Below the pieces are notes generated by a model. It worked only from the letters and a program-made list of their open reading frames with translations, had not been told where the DNA came from and searched no databases. From Acorus gramineus (lineage: Eukaryota; Streptophyta; Magnoliopsida; Acorales; Acoraceae), in the NCBI GenBank assembly GCA_030737835.1, contig CM060851.1, forward strand, positions 11,026,154-11,090,153: a stretch of DNA of 64,000 nucleotides. Reading direction: 5' to 3'. Positions 1 to 11,489 of the stretch are shown here, one piece after another. How positions within the stretch are numbered: position 1 is the first letter of the stretch; each line of letters starts with the position of its first letter. The position numbers were made by a program, and so were the translations under genes.

Positions 1-1166
1 ATCTCATCTCGTCTTGATAGGGTGCTGGGTAATCACCATTGGATTAGCAACTATCCCAACTCCTATGTTCACTACCTCGCGGAAGGCATCTCCGATCACT
101 CGCCTTTGCTCCTCCATCAAGCCCCTGTGTTTGCGACGGGTCCAAAGCCCTTCAAGTTCTTCCACATGTGGACCCTTTATCCAGACTTCCTAGAGATGGT
201 TGCCCACGACTGGGCCATTCTAATCTGGGGGTCTCCCCTGTTTGTTCTGGCTCAAAAACTCAAGCGCCTCAAAGGTGTCCTGAAGCTTTGGAATCTCCAC
301 AGTTTTGGGTCTGTCCATAGGCGCCTGCAGGAGACTAGACAGCAACTTGAGACCTCTCAAGCATCCCTACACCAAGATCCTTCCAATGCCTCCCTTATCC
401 TCTAGGAACGAAGGGATCGGCATCTCTATGAGTCCACTTTAGTCCAAGAAGAATCGTTTCAGTGACAAAAATCCCGACAAATGTGGCTCCAACTCGGAGA
501 TCGGAACTCAAAATTCTTCTATGCAAGTTTTACAGGAAGAAAGGCAACAAACACACTTCGAAAAGTGATCTTACCCGATGGGTCCTCCTTATTTGAACTG
601 GAAGATGTGGAGGCGGAGACAATCAGATTTTACTCTAATCTGTTGAACCGAGAAAATGGTGAACTGGTCCCTAAACTCTCCTTCCCTCGGTCCCTCACTC
701 AAGAGGATATCAACTCTCTCAACAGAGAGATCACAGAGAAGGAAGTAACTGACACATTATTCTCCATGAGGAAAGGTGGCAGTCCAGGGCCTGACGAATT
801 CACTGTTGAATTCTTTCGGGTCTGCTGGGATGTTGTCAAACAAGACACGGTGGCTGCTGTCCAAGCCTTCTATTCCTCTAGGTACATGCTTCGTCAAATA
901 AACCATTCCTTCATCGCCCTGATTCCCAAATCCAAAGCTGCTAATACATTGGATGAGTTCCGTCCCATCTCCCTCTGCAACACGGTGTACAAACTCATCA
1001 CCAAGACCATGGCATCTCGTATTCAATATTTCCTCCCCCACCTTATTAGTTCACATCAATCGGCCTTCATCAAAGGTCGTAACATTGCGCATAGCACCCT
1101 CCTTGCTCATGAGTTGGTGCACTATCTCAATACAACTCCAGGTATAGAGAGAACATGTATCAAAAT
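1..1166 (+). mobile_element. LINE (L1-type) ORF2 fragment: endonuclease end plus RT start
   Basis: One frame (frame 1) runs from the window edge to about 1166. It begins in the C-terminal end of an APE-type endonuclease (SDHSPLLL near 91-114), passes through the spacer, and enters the reverse transcriptase with GSPGPDEFTVEFF (about 780-815), LIPKSK, FRPISLCNTVYKLI and SAFIKGRNI (about 1055-1085). Homology stops after CIKI, before the catalytic YADD box, so the RT is cut off. Two nonsense codons interrupt the frame: TAG at 403-405 and TGA at 463-465, the latter where related LINEs have Trp before QKSR. The 5' part lies outside the window. No poly(A) or TSD is visible on the right, so the 3' loss was probably a deletion. 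A dead plant LINE remnant. Confidence 0.9.
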
Positions 1167-1329
1167 TCTAGATTTTACACAAACAAAAAAGTAGATTCTC
1201 CCAACCACACACAACTAGAGATGATCAAATTCTTTACGAGATTGTTTGCAATAGCTTATGCCACAAACACTAACAGTCTAACCCCCTATATTTATTACAT
1301 AACATGTATTATCAAATCCTTCCATGGTC

Positions 1330-1899
1330 TCATTCGCGCTGCATGTTTGGATTCACGCGGATGGCCAGAGGCCCGATCGGACCAATGTGCACCCAAAACG
1401 GAGTATGAACGCTCACAGGTGTTGAGTTGTCCACATTGTTCATCTGCCTTTGCGGCGGCGGAGGATGCAGGTCAAAGATGCTCGAGCCCTTGTGCTGCTT
1501 GCCTCCATTCTTCAACTGATGCAAGAAGTGCTTCTGGGCGTGGCTGGTGACCTGGGTCGTGTTCTTGGTGATGACGTAGTCCTTCGCGATGCCCGCCCAC
1601 TCTCACCTGCCGAGTGCTTGCAGCCCTTCCAAGAACCTCATATGCTCTTCCTTGGTCCATCGCACCGAAACACGCTTCTTCTTGGGTACACCATCGTCGG
1701 AGTGGGAGTTGGGATCAAAGGAAGAGGAGGGTCTGGAAGAGTAAGGGTGGGTGTTAAGGTCTATCATGCTTTTGGACTTCTTTTTCAGGGGCTTCGAGAG
1801 GTCCACGCCGAAGAACCTTGTGTGGCTCTCATCCATGGGGAGGGCCAATGAGAGATCAGGACACGAGTATGTGCCAAAGACTGAACAAAAGGGATTCAT
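1330..1899 (-). pseudogene. MYB-related (single-repeat, SHAQKYF-class) gene with an in-frame stop
   Basis: ATG at 1899 opens a 190-codon frame ending at 1330. The start of a MYB repeat (RWTKEEHMRFLEGLQALGR) is followed, in the same frame, by EWAGIAKDYV, TQVTSHAQKHFLHQL and SSIFDL. This is the signature of plant 1R-MYB transcription factors of the SHAQKYF type (DIVARICATA/KUA1-like), which bind I-box/GATAA-type promoter sites. Between the halves lies TGA (plus positions 1603-1605), where the family has a conserved Gly; a single GGA to TGA change explains it. There is no intron in the repeat and no other lesion. The product would stop inside the helix-turn-helix at about 98 residues. The sequence after the stop is still well conserved, so the stop is recent, or this is a young intronless copy. 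The gene ends about 160 bp from the LINE fragment, and an inverted arm of a repeat unit lies just upstream of its start. Confidence 0.8.
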
Positions 1900-1965
1900 G
1901 ATTGGTAAGAAATCTCTCTTTTTCTTTTTCTTTGGGGGGGATTAATTGCATGGTTTCAAATAAGG

Positions 1966-2440
1966 GCCCTCTTATAATGATATATGGGTACATCTTGTAA
2001 GGAAAGAAATTATGTGATAGATATGGTGTTGACTAAAATTTATTATATCATGCAATGATAATTAATGTTACTAGATTTTAGGATCAATATGGATTGTTGA
2101 TTTCATTAAATAGATGGCCAAGATTTACAGTATCTTGGCATCGAATCCCTATGTAGAAAAATTGGCATTGGTTTATGTTAACTACTATATTTAATAAGGG
2201 CATGATTTTTAGGGGACAATTGATTTAATGGTAGTAATTTTAGTGTGAAATGAGGTTTTTATATAAATCTTTATAAGATATAATAAGGAGTCCTAGGATT
2301 GGAACTGGCCGTATTTAGAAGGCATATAAGAAGTAGTAGAAATCTTGGAATTTAATTCAGTACAAAATAATGGTCAAGATTGATTTCTTCTATTGGTAAG
2401 GTATTTTTAAATAGTAATTCTCAAAAAAAAAAATTGACTG
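1966..2440 (+). repeat. Left arm of a long inverted repeat
   Basis: This AT-rich stretch reappears in reverse complement at about 12900-13290 at roughly 70-75% identity by eye. Shared blocks in order include AAATTATGTGATA, TAGATTTTAGGATCAATATGG, AATGAGGTTTTTAT, AGTAGTAGAAAT and GATTTCTTCTATTGGTAA. Inward from it, 2441-3255 is AT-rich DNA with homopolymer runs and no gene. Removing the later LINE insertion brings the two arms within roughly 1.3 kb of each other, which suits a non-autonomous DNA transposon with long terminal inverted repeats (Mutator-like in form). The outer ends and a 9-bp TSD could not be fixed, so the class is inference. Confidence 0.6.
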
Positions 2441-3872
2441 ACCATTTTTGGAAGGCATGTGAGGAGAAATATTGGATGTTTATTCACAAATAATGGTTGA
2501 GATTGATTTGTATATTTGTAAGAAAATAAAAAAAGTGGTCTCATCTATATCTGTCTATATTTCTATACTACATTGAAATAAATAAAAATACATAAAAGTA
2601 ATTTAAATTATATGTAAAGAGTATATAATGAATGATTGCCTTTTGTACTACAATTTATAAAGAATTTTAATAGGGTAAATGACAAAAAAAAATCTCATAA
2701 AAGTTAGAAATACCTAAATCAACTATTTTTCAAAATTATACCTAAAAAAATCACATTTCACAATTTTGAAAACACAAAAAACTAATCTACCCTTATGTAA
2801 TTGGATCCTTAATATCTTTCTAACCCTTGTTAGATTATTTCACACCAAACATCTAGTTTTTTCTATAAAACAACAATTTCTTTCTATATGACTTAAATCA
2901 ATCCCCGTAGAGGTTTTGTTATTAAACATAGTACTTTGAGTGTTTACAAACGTATTTAAGAAAATTAATTGGTTTTAATATTAAACAATATGATTATATA
3001 ATTGAGATAGAACTATAATATATACAATATTATTAAAAGTTTCATTCACATGCATAATATCAAAGTAATGTAGACTCACATATAAAATCGCACGTTAAAA
3101 TTTCATTGTATCTACATGCATACTATTTGATATGATTTTGATTTATACATCAAATAAAAAAAAACAATACTTTGTATTATAGGATTGGTTTGTAACAAAT
3201 ATATGAAAATCTAATATTGAATATATCTCTAAAAACTTAACTTTTCACTACATATTATTTTATATGAATACTTTCAAATAAATAATTTCTTATAAATCAA
3301 ATCCGCTCATTCAAATGAGTTCAAGAGAATAACTGGTGAATAATTTGTTTCAATTTTCAAAAACAATATTTTAGAATATTTAAAAATAATATATTATTTT
3401 TGTAGAATCTTAGTAATATTTTTTAAATAAAATATTATTATTATCTAAAGATAAAGGTTTTGTTTTTTCTTAATTACCAATAGAAGAAATCAATTTGTGA
3501 ATTAATTAAACTCCAAGATTTATTTTATATGAATACTTTCAAATAATTAATTTCTTATACATCAAATCCGCTCATTCAGATAAGTTCAAGAGAATAATTG
3601 TTAAATAATTTGTTTCAATTTTCAAAAACAATATTTTAGAATATTTAAAAATAATACATTATTTATTTATAATCTTTTTTTTTTTTTTTAATGAGACGGT
3701 AGGCATTCGCATTAATTTTATTTAAATAAATGAGATGCCCAAAACATGAAATATTATAAGAGACGCATCCCATTAGGAAGAGAAAAGTAGAAGAGATATC
3801 TACTCCCCTCCCTAATCACATATCTCTTGATAAACAAAATAGCTTACTCCTCCGTACAAAGCAAACCACTTC

Positions 3873-6800
3873 TGTCACGCCCCAGGGCGGCCAACCCCGG
3901 AACGCGGCAAATGTATATATCATATCAGAAACCTACACAGGAGGTCAACAATATATATCATACACAATAAACAGAATGACACACAACGACAAGAAGCTGA
4001 CATGATATATACACCTAATGCGGAAGCAAAAGACTGAATCTGTGAATAAACATTCTACAGACTCGATACACAATCATACGTCCTGTGAGAGCCAATATAC
4101 ACAAATATATAACTGAACATATACAAACGTGCTCAGCACGAAAATACAATACATACAGCCAAGGAAAGGGATGCTGATAGCCTCTGGTACTCGCGGACGT
4201 AGCGCTGCTCCGCTACTGAAGAAATCCCTCGGAAAGCTCCAACTGCTGCTCCGGCTCCAGCTCCAGCTCAGTGGCAACTGGGGAAAAACATATGCGAGGG
4301 GTGAGCCACACGCTCAGTGAATGGCACAACCCATGCATCACAGACAATATTGACCACAACATATTAATCCAGCCATTCATCCCGCCTCAAAGGGGCAGGA
4401 ACAACGTAACCATTTATCCAATCCAGATCATACCCTCACCCTTACCCCTCAACAGGGGACTCAGGATTTTGGGACTAACTATCATCAATAAACAAGACCA
4501 GCGGGTCGCTTATCGCCTACCCACTACACCCTCACCCTCACCTTTCCAAAGGTGACATAGGATTTTGGGACTGATAAACATTCATAAACAAAACCAGTGG
4601 GTCGCTCATCGACAACCCACTACACCCTCACCCTCACCCTACCACGGGTGACATAGGATTTTGGGACTGACTAGGCTGTTGGTCACCCTTGGTCCACCGA
4701 TAGTCTCTCCTCACTCCGCGGTTGTTTGGCCACTCCCATGTTCAGCACAGTCCTTCATCAAACCAGGAGGCGCCTACTAGTGGGAGCCCCTGCACGGGAC
4801 AACCTGTCTAACGCCGAGGTAGTCTCTAAAGGATCCAACGCAGGGCAACAGAACAGCCTATCCATCGCATATGATCCACTCGGATCCGCCGACAACGCAT
4901 CTCTCCAACTCAAATGTCATGAACTCTTCAGAGTTCCTCCAGCGCGCATAACCAAGATGCGGGGAAACAGTACAATCAAAAGCAGTGTTGGAATACCACT
5001 GGGGGAAAGAAACTCGGGAGGGCGGCGTGAGTTCCCGATACAGGGTACCCCGACAACCAAACAAGGAACACGGAGTACCCTAACACGGGTCTCACCGCTG
5101 TCCTCGCAAGGTCCCTCCCCTATAATATTCGCTACTCATGCTAATAATCATACCAAACATACAACTCTAACGTTCTGAATTCCTCAGAACCCACCAGGGC
5201 GCATAACTACGATGCGGGGAACATGCATAAGGTTATAACATGGTGAAATATTCTTGGGGGAAAGCAACTCGGGAGGGCAGCGTGAGTTCCCGTTATAGGA
5301 CGCTCCGACAACCAAACAAGGAACACGGTGTACCCTAACCCGGGTCTCACCGCTGTCCTCGCAAGGCCCCTCCCCTAAAATAATCACTATAACATGCAAT
5401 TCAACAGATACCAGCATTTAATTTAATAAATAAAACTAGTAGGACACATGCATAGGCCGGGTTTCCTAGCATGTAAACAGGGGACATGCTGCAAGGCTCA
5501 TATGCATATCCTAAGGGGCAAGTCCCTAACATGCAAAGACTAGGGAAGCATGCATTCTACACATAAATTATACAATCATGGATACATATTATTGCAGGTT
5601 AATATTCATCCAAGACGCCCCAGGAGAGGTCGGTATACGCCCAAGTGCGTATAACACCTCTCGACTGGGTTGGATCGTCCCACTCACCAGTATTTGGGTC
5701 GACGCGCGACCGTCCGTCTAGATCTGCAAGACAGACATTCACTGGTTAGAATAAATCCACAATTATCATTAAATACATAACACACACAAACATCCAACAC
5801 TTCCCCAACAACTACCCGCGGCCTCGGCAACCACCCGCACGGTCGGCCACCGCCCGGACGCGCCACCGCGGGCCCCGCACGCCTCGCGCCGGTCCGCGAG
5901 CACCCCGCGCGCCCCCGCACGCAGTGCCCCGCCTCGCGCGCACCTCCGCCACCTCGCCGCACCTCGCGCGCACCTCGCACGCACCTCGCACACCTTGCCG
6001 CACCTCGCGCGCACCTCGCACGCCTTGCCGCACCTCGCGCACGCCTCGCGCACGCCTCCTCGCCCCGCGCGCACCCCGCGCGCACCTCCGCCACCTCCGC
6101 CACCTCCTCCGCGCGCACCTCGCGCGTCCAGCACCTCCGGCAGCACCTCCGCGCGCCTCCGCGCGGCGCACCTGCTCCACGCGCACCAGCCGCCCAGCTC
6201 GCCCAGCACCGGCCACTGCTCGCCCAGCACCGGCACCTCCGCGCGCGCGCCCAGACCAGCTCGCCCAGCACCGGCGCCCTGCACCAGGCCCGCGCGCCCT
6301 CGCGCGCACGCCGCGCGCCCGCGCACGCACGCGCGCCTGCCCGCGCGCACCTGACCTGGCGCCACCCGGGGCTGCTGCTGCTGCTGCTGCTTGGCCCGGA
6401 CGACCTGCCGCAGCCCGAGCGCCACCACCACTGCCCGAGACCACCCAAACCACCTTCCAACCACCCCCGACCGCCCTCCGACGACCCCCACAGCCTCCGA
6501 CCACCCCCAAACACAAAAACCCCTCCCTAGCATTCATCTAAGCAAGAAAAAGGAGGGAAAGAAGGCTTACCGAGGGGAGGGAGCGAAGTCCGGACGCTCT
6601 CCACGCGCCGAAACCCTTCCCAAAAGCCTCACGCCCGATCTAGCTCCACCACCAGAATGGGCCAAAACAGAGGAGAGAGAGGGGAGGTCGGGGAGGCTAA
6701 AGTCGTCGGAATTCGGATTTGAAGACACCGGTGTGTAGATCGGGACCCGATCTACACTTCCCGTGCTTTGGGTTTTTGGTTTTGAGGGGTGCAAGGGGCT

Positions 6801-7154
6801 CGAACGGAAGAAAATCGGAGGAGGAGAGAGAGAGATCACGTCGGGGGAGATGATGAATAGTGACGAGGTGATTTTTGATTTCTTTTAAGTAGAGCGCGAC
6901 TTAAAAACCCGGATACGCCCCGGAACTGTGAAATTTTTGCAAACGATACCGGAATTCGATGAAATTTTCGTGAGAGGTCAGAAATGGCACCAGGACACCA
7001 AATATGCAGTTAGATTTCCAATCGGAGTCCTCTAGCTCAGTAAATAGCTAACAGACTGAAATTAAGCGGTTCCGATCGAAAACCCTAAAAATTTTAAAAA
7101 CCGCCAGGGCGCTCTAACGGTTACCAACAGGTCAAAAGTGACACATATATAACA
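3873..7154 (-). repeat. 3' LTR of element A (about 3.28 kb)
   Basis: In element orientation it starts TGTTATATATGTGTCAC at 7154 and ends GGCGTGACA at 3873. Parts in order: a conserved 5' block; the palindromic GATCGGGTCCCGATC near 6740-6760; a very GC-rich CGCGCACC-type segment (about 5800-6530) with a short CAG/CTG run near 6370-6390; CTCACCAG-type and GTATAACACCTCTC blocks; two diverged GCACGGAGT/GGGTACCC-type blocks (about 4960-5400); a tandem block with GGGTGAGGGTGAGGGTG (about 4430-4660); and the 3' end. Long frames rich in Arg, Ala and Pro in the GC-rich part are composition artefacts. Confidence 0.85.
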
Positions 7155-7194
7155 TTATTCCCCCCTTAGGAAATTTTGTCCCCAAAATTCGCCA

Positions 7195-7715
7195 AAAACA
7201 TCTAGGAGGGGAAAGATGCGGATACGCGTCGAACCTGGCCTCCATGAGCTCCCAAGTGTCCTTAACACCGGAACGGTGCTGCCATCGCACCTCGACCAAC
7301 TAGACGGTCTTGGTGCAGAGCCTCCTCACGCGGCGGTCCATGATCACAATCTACTGCTCCACGAATGACTGTCCGGCTCAGAGACGAGCGGCTCGAACGG
7401 GATGACGTGAGCAGGATCGCGGACACACCTTTACCCACTGCGAACCCACCACTCCAAGACGGAGAGGTAAGAATTGGCGCTAAGGTGAGCCTCCGAGTAA
7501 ACTCCAGGAAGCTCTCCTCGCAAGAAGGGGACCACTCGAACCGGATATCCCTCCGAGTAAGGCGGGTAAAAGGAACAGCTATCTTCGAGAATCCTCGTCA
7601 AACTTCCTGCAATAACTCGCCAAACTCCGGAAGCTCCGAATCCATGCGGGGCTCGACGGTCTACGCCAATTCGACATAGCAAGCGTCTTACCCGGGTCCA
7701 CAGATATGCCTTCAC
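7195..7715 (-). pseudogene. pol scraps of element A (RT end, integrase C-terminus)
   Basis: Minus strand. About 7715-7430 matches the end of a Ty3/gypsy reverse transcriptase: the frame-shifted counterpart of DEGLSKIAVPLNRLT and CEESFLEF, intact in elements B, E1 and E2. About 7345-7195 matches the integrase C-terminal, chromodomain-like segment (MDRRVRRLCTKTV, VRWQHRSGVKDTWE). The protease, RT catalytic core, RNase H and integrase core are absent. The same two scraps in the same order occur in all four elements, so the pol deletion predates their spread. Confidence 0.7.
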
Positions 7716-8534
7716 CAGAACTCACCCAGCCCAAAAGGCCTTAACCTCTACCCAAGACTCGCACTTGATCATCCATCCAATTGATGCTTCCATAGTATCC
7801 CTTGCCTGGGAAAAGAACCTCGGGAGGGCACCATGAAATCCCGATATAGGATACCCCGACAACCAAACAAGGAACACGAAGTAGATATCCTTCAGCATCC
7901 ATCTCAAGACCGGACCCAACCTCTATGGGAACGGTCGAACCACGACCGAGTCACGAGGCGACGCGTCTTTGTCTCATCCACACCCTCACTCCCATCAGGA
8001 GACATATTGGGACTTTGGGAGAGACTTAGACTGTTCTCTACCCCTGGTCCACCGGTAGCCTCTCCTCCACACCGTAGGCCGCCTGGTCCGCTCCCACAAT
8101 TCAGCACCGTCCGAAACCAAATCAGGAGGTGCCTACTGAGGGGAGCCCTCTGTCAGGAAGGCCTCTCTAACGCTGAGGAGTCCCTACTCGGGTCCAACGA
8201 AGGGGAGAACGACACCATACTCGCGTCATCATCCATTACAGGACCGAACCCAACATCATCGGGAATGGTCGAATAAACCATTTGGTCACGAGCGACCCGT
8301 CTTCGCCTCATCCACACCCTCACTCCCGAACGGAGACATTTTGGGACTTTGGGAGAGACTTAGACTGCTCTCTACCCCTGGTCCACCGGTAGCCTCTCCC
8401 CGCTCCGTAGCTCGCCTGGTCCTCTGACCGGGAGCCTGTCTAACGCCGGGGCTGTACTACGCGGATCCGACGAAGGGGAGAGCGATTCCACGCTCGCGAC
8501 ACCATTCAATAATCTCTTACCGGGTAGCCCCTAC

Positions 8535-8999
8535 CTAGCATACTCCCAAATTCAGTACCCCTCCGACTGCATCGGCGGTACCTACTGATGGGAACTCACT
8601 GCCAGGACGGCTAAAACCCGGCTTCCTTAACCCAACCAACCGCTCTTGACACTCACTCATCCAGATACCCCACACGCTTGCATAATAACCACCAATTACA
8701 CACACAACTATCCTTATACTAGAAAGCTGGGAACACAAGATGATACCTCGAACCATGACACCCGAAGGCTGCGCCTCCTCGGCCGTAAGCGCTGCAACTC
8801 TGCCTTGAACCAACCGCGGCTGAGGAACAGGAGCACGCCTCTCCGGCTGCACCGGCTGCTGCTGGCGCTGAGGCTGCTGCTGCTGCTGCTGGCGCCGAAG
8901 CTGCTGCTGCAAGAACGGCGGCTGCTGAGGTGGCACTCGGGGTCGATCAGCATCTGGGCAATTGTATCTGATATGCCCGATGCGCTGACAATGAAAACA
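8535..8999 (-). pseudogene. gag C-terminal relic of element A
   Basis: Minus strand from 8999: the end of the zinc-knuckle region, followed by a Gln-rich linker (PPQQPPFLQQQ, CAG-rich DNA near 8870-8935), RVAALTAEEAQPSGVMVRG and the same non-gag tail as in E1. It corresponds to about the last 140 codons of the 503-codon ORF at 56115-57626. The upstream gag was removed by the fusion to LTR sequence at 9000. Confidence 0.8.
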
Positions 9000-10030
9000 A
9001 GTGCGTATAACACCTCTCTACTGGGTTGGATTGTCCCACTCACCAGTATTTGGGTCGACGCGCGACCGTCCGTCTAGATCTGCAAGACAGACATACATAA
9101 CACACTCAAACAAACATCCAACACCCCCCCCAACAACTACCCGCGGCCTCGGCAACCACCCGCACGGCCCCCGGCAACCACCCGCACGGTCGGCCACCGC
9201 CCGGACGCGCCGGACCTGGCGCCGCCCGGGGCTGCTGCTGCTGCTGCTGCTTGGCCCGGACGACCTGCCGCAGCCCGAGCGCCACCACCACTGCCCGAGA
9301 CCACCCAAACCACCTTCCAACCACCCCCGACCACGCGCCGAAACCCTTCCCAAAAGCCTTCTCACGCCCCGATCTAGCTCCACCACCAAAATGGGCCAAA
9401 ACAGAGGAGAGAGAGGGGAGGTCGGGGAGGCTAAAGTCGTCGGAATTCGGATTTGAAGACACCGGTGTGTAGATCGGGACCCGATCTACACTTCCCGTGC
9501 TTTGGGTTTTTGATTTTGAAGGGTGGAAGGGGCTCGAACGGAAGAAAATCGGAGGAGGAGAGAGAGAGATCACGTCGGGGGAGATGATGAATAGTGACGA
9601 GGTGACGATTTCTTTTAAGTAGAGCGCGACTTAAAAACCCGGATACGCCCCGGAACTGGGAAATTTTTGCAAACGATGCCAGAATTCGATGAAATTTTCG
9701 TGGGAGGTCAGAAATGGCACCAGGACACCAAATATGCAGTTAGATTTCCAATCGGAGTCCTCTAGCTCAGAAAATAGCTAACAGACTGAAATTAAGCGGT
9801 TCCGATCGAAAAACCACTTCGGACCGAGACACTTCTCATCCTCGCACAACACATTCCCCAAACTTTTATTACATGCATGATCATCTCCCATATATTCACC
9901 ACATAAACTGGCATCCCTCTCAAAACCAGATGGCTTCTAGCTTTTTATAAAGCCCAAGCTATCGCTAGGATGAAAGACTGCGAAACCTTGGCTTTCACTC
10001 CCTTATCTCCCCTTGCCCATAGACAACCAT

Positions 10031-10494
10031 AGCTCTTCCAGCGAGGAACAACTAACGCAGCGTGAAACGATAGAAGGATCCGATCTACATCAAGATCCCA
10101 TAAATCCTTGAATCTACAAAAAAATCCTTAAATCCACAAGGAAAAAAAAACCCAAAAGAGAGATAATTTTATTAATTGATCAAAAAAATTTCCTTACAAA
10201 AGATCATGGCACTCCTTATATAGGCTATAGATATTAAATACATACTCATAATGTCAATTATAACTCTACTAAAAATGATAAGACACAATTACAATGACAA
10301 TTATTAAAATTTAATAAAATAAAATATAAGATCCTAAAAATCCTAAAATTATAATTCACCAATAACAATGATTATTACGATTTTAAATAATGAAATTTGT
10401 CAATAAATGATAAAATCTCATAAAACTTTATTTTGATGACAGATTTGAAACCAAATATTTTACAATGATTTCTTTTCAAATCTGTCTTACATCA
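10031..10494 (-). mobile_element. 464-bp insert with 8-bp TSD, class unresolved
   Basis: ACAACCAT occurs at 10023-10030 and again at 10495-10502. Removing the insert with one repeat rejoins the LINE coding sequence (AMTEFRDG before, ILAIAWALYK after). The minus strand of the insert has a TATATAAGG box followed by AATAAAATT and TTG-rich sequence, as in LTRs, and it starts TGATGTAAGACAG. However, it does not end in CA, and an 8-bp duplication is the size left by hAT transposons. No terminal inverted repeat is visible. It could be an LTR-derived piece or a hAT-like non-autonomous element. Confidence 0.55.
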
Positions 10495-11489
10495 ACAACC
10501 ATCCCTGAATTCAGTCATCGCCGTGAGCCACTGCCAAACTTGCTTTGCAATCGGACACTCAAGCATAATATGAAAGGTGGTCTCCTCTCCTCCTTGGCAA
10601 GTCAAACATGAAGTGTCTGCCTGTGGTGAGCTTGTCTTGATATAGAAGCTACTGGAAGAACTTCACTTTGAGTGAGATTTTAGGAGACCAAATATCATGG
10701 AACTTTTGAGTTGTCACCTCCGCTAAAGGCCTATTTCGTCTCCACCAAGCATAACACTGATACACTGTGAAAGTTTCCCTGAGCTGTGGATGCCACACTG
10801 CTTTGTTTGGCTGGTCATGCTGCACTACCATCTCTTGTAACTCTCTAGTTAAGGTTGACAGCAGTTCTGCCTCTTTAGAAGATAAAAGTCGTTGCAACCC
10901 GACCACCCATCTCCCACTGGAAGAGTCTGACCGCTAGAAACTCCCAACCAATCCTTCTTTGTTCGTCGCTTGCAAGAATATTTCTAGGAATTTGGACTTC
11001 ATGAGAGCATCACTCACCCAAAGATCGTGCCAAAATCTGATAGAGTTGCCATTTCCAGCATTCCACAGGATAGCTTCCTCGAAGAGGAGAGTTGAACTTA
11101 GGATGCCGTTCCCAATTTGCGATGGCCACGGGGACCCTCTTAGAAACGCATCAATACGGAAGATAGAGCATCTATACCTCTCCTCAACTGCTCTTATCCA
11201 TAGCAGGGAATCAGCAGCAAGCCTTCGCCCTTTCCATTTGCTCAATAAGGCTTTATTCATGTCCTCAAGATTGAGGACCCCTAAACCTCTCTCTTTTTGT
11301 ACTGCAGACAATATCCTACTTGACCAGATGCACCTTTCTCCTAACCGGTGTTGGCCCAGTCCATAAAAACCTCCTCCTTATGCCATCAATCTTCTAAAGA
11401 ATTCCCTTGAAAATTTTAAAAATAGATAGAAAGAATATTGGAAGGTTTGACAGGACAGCCTATAGTAAAACTAGTTTTTCACTCATACT

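Larger units (their letters stand above)
3873..9815 (-). mobile_element. Element A: non-autonomous Ty3/gypsy LTR element, 5' LTR truncated
   Basis: The 5-bp repeat ACTTC flanks the element at 3868-3872 and 9816-9820, and removing the element restores the LINE reading. On the minus strand the 3' LTR is 3873-7154 (TGTTATATATG...GGGCGTGACA), preceded by a polypurine tract (7155-7168 on plus). The internal part (7155-8999) holds an integrase C-terminal scrap, an RT end scrap, LTR-like modules and the C-terminal part of gag. At 9000 gag is fused directly to the middle of the 5' LTR (9000-9815). That LTR also lacks about 80 bp at its outer end. The primer-binding site and most of gag are gone, so the copy is dead. 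B, E1 and E2 below belong to the same family. Confidence 0.85.

Noticed and set aside
1751-1945. Plus-strand frames opposite the MYB pseudogene.
   Set aside because: They are shadows of the minus-strand MYB reading, with no family match.
6371-6390. CTG/CAG runs (also 8860-8935, 9230-9250, 52165-52185) as unstable trinucleotide loci of interest.
   Set aside because: They are short and explained by LTR composition or by the Gln-rich linker of gag.
5684-6541. Long overlapping frames on both strands rich in Arg, Ala, Pro and Gly (also 40466-41489, 44009-45167, 48280-49281, 52020-53184, 59408-60120).
   Set aside because: All fall in the GC-rich segment of the same LTR. Frames are open in several phases because stop codons are rare at this composition; length and content change between copies and there is no domain.
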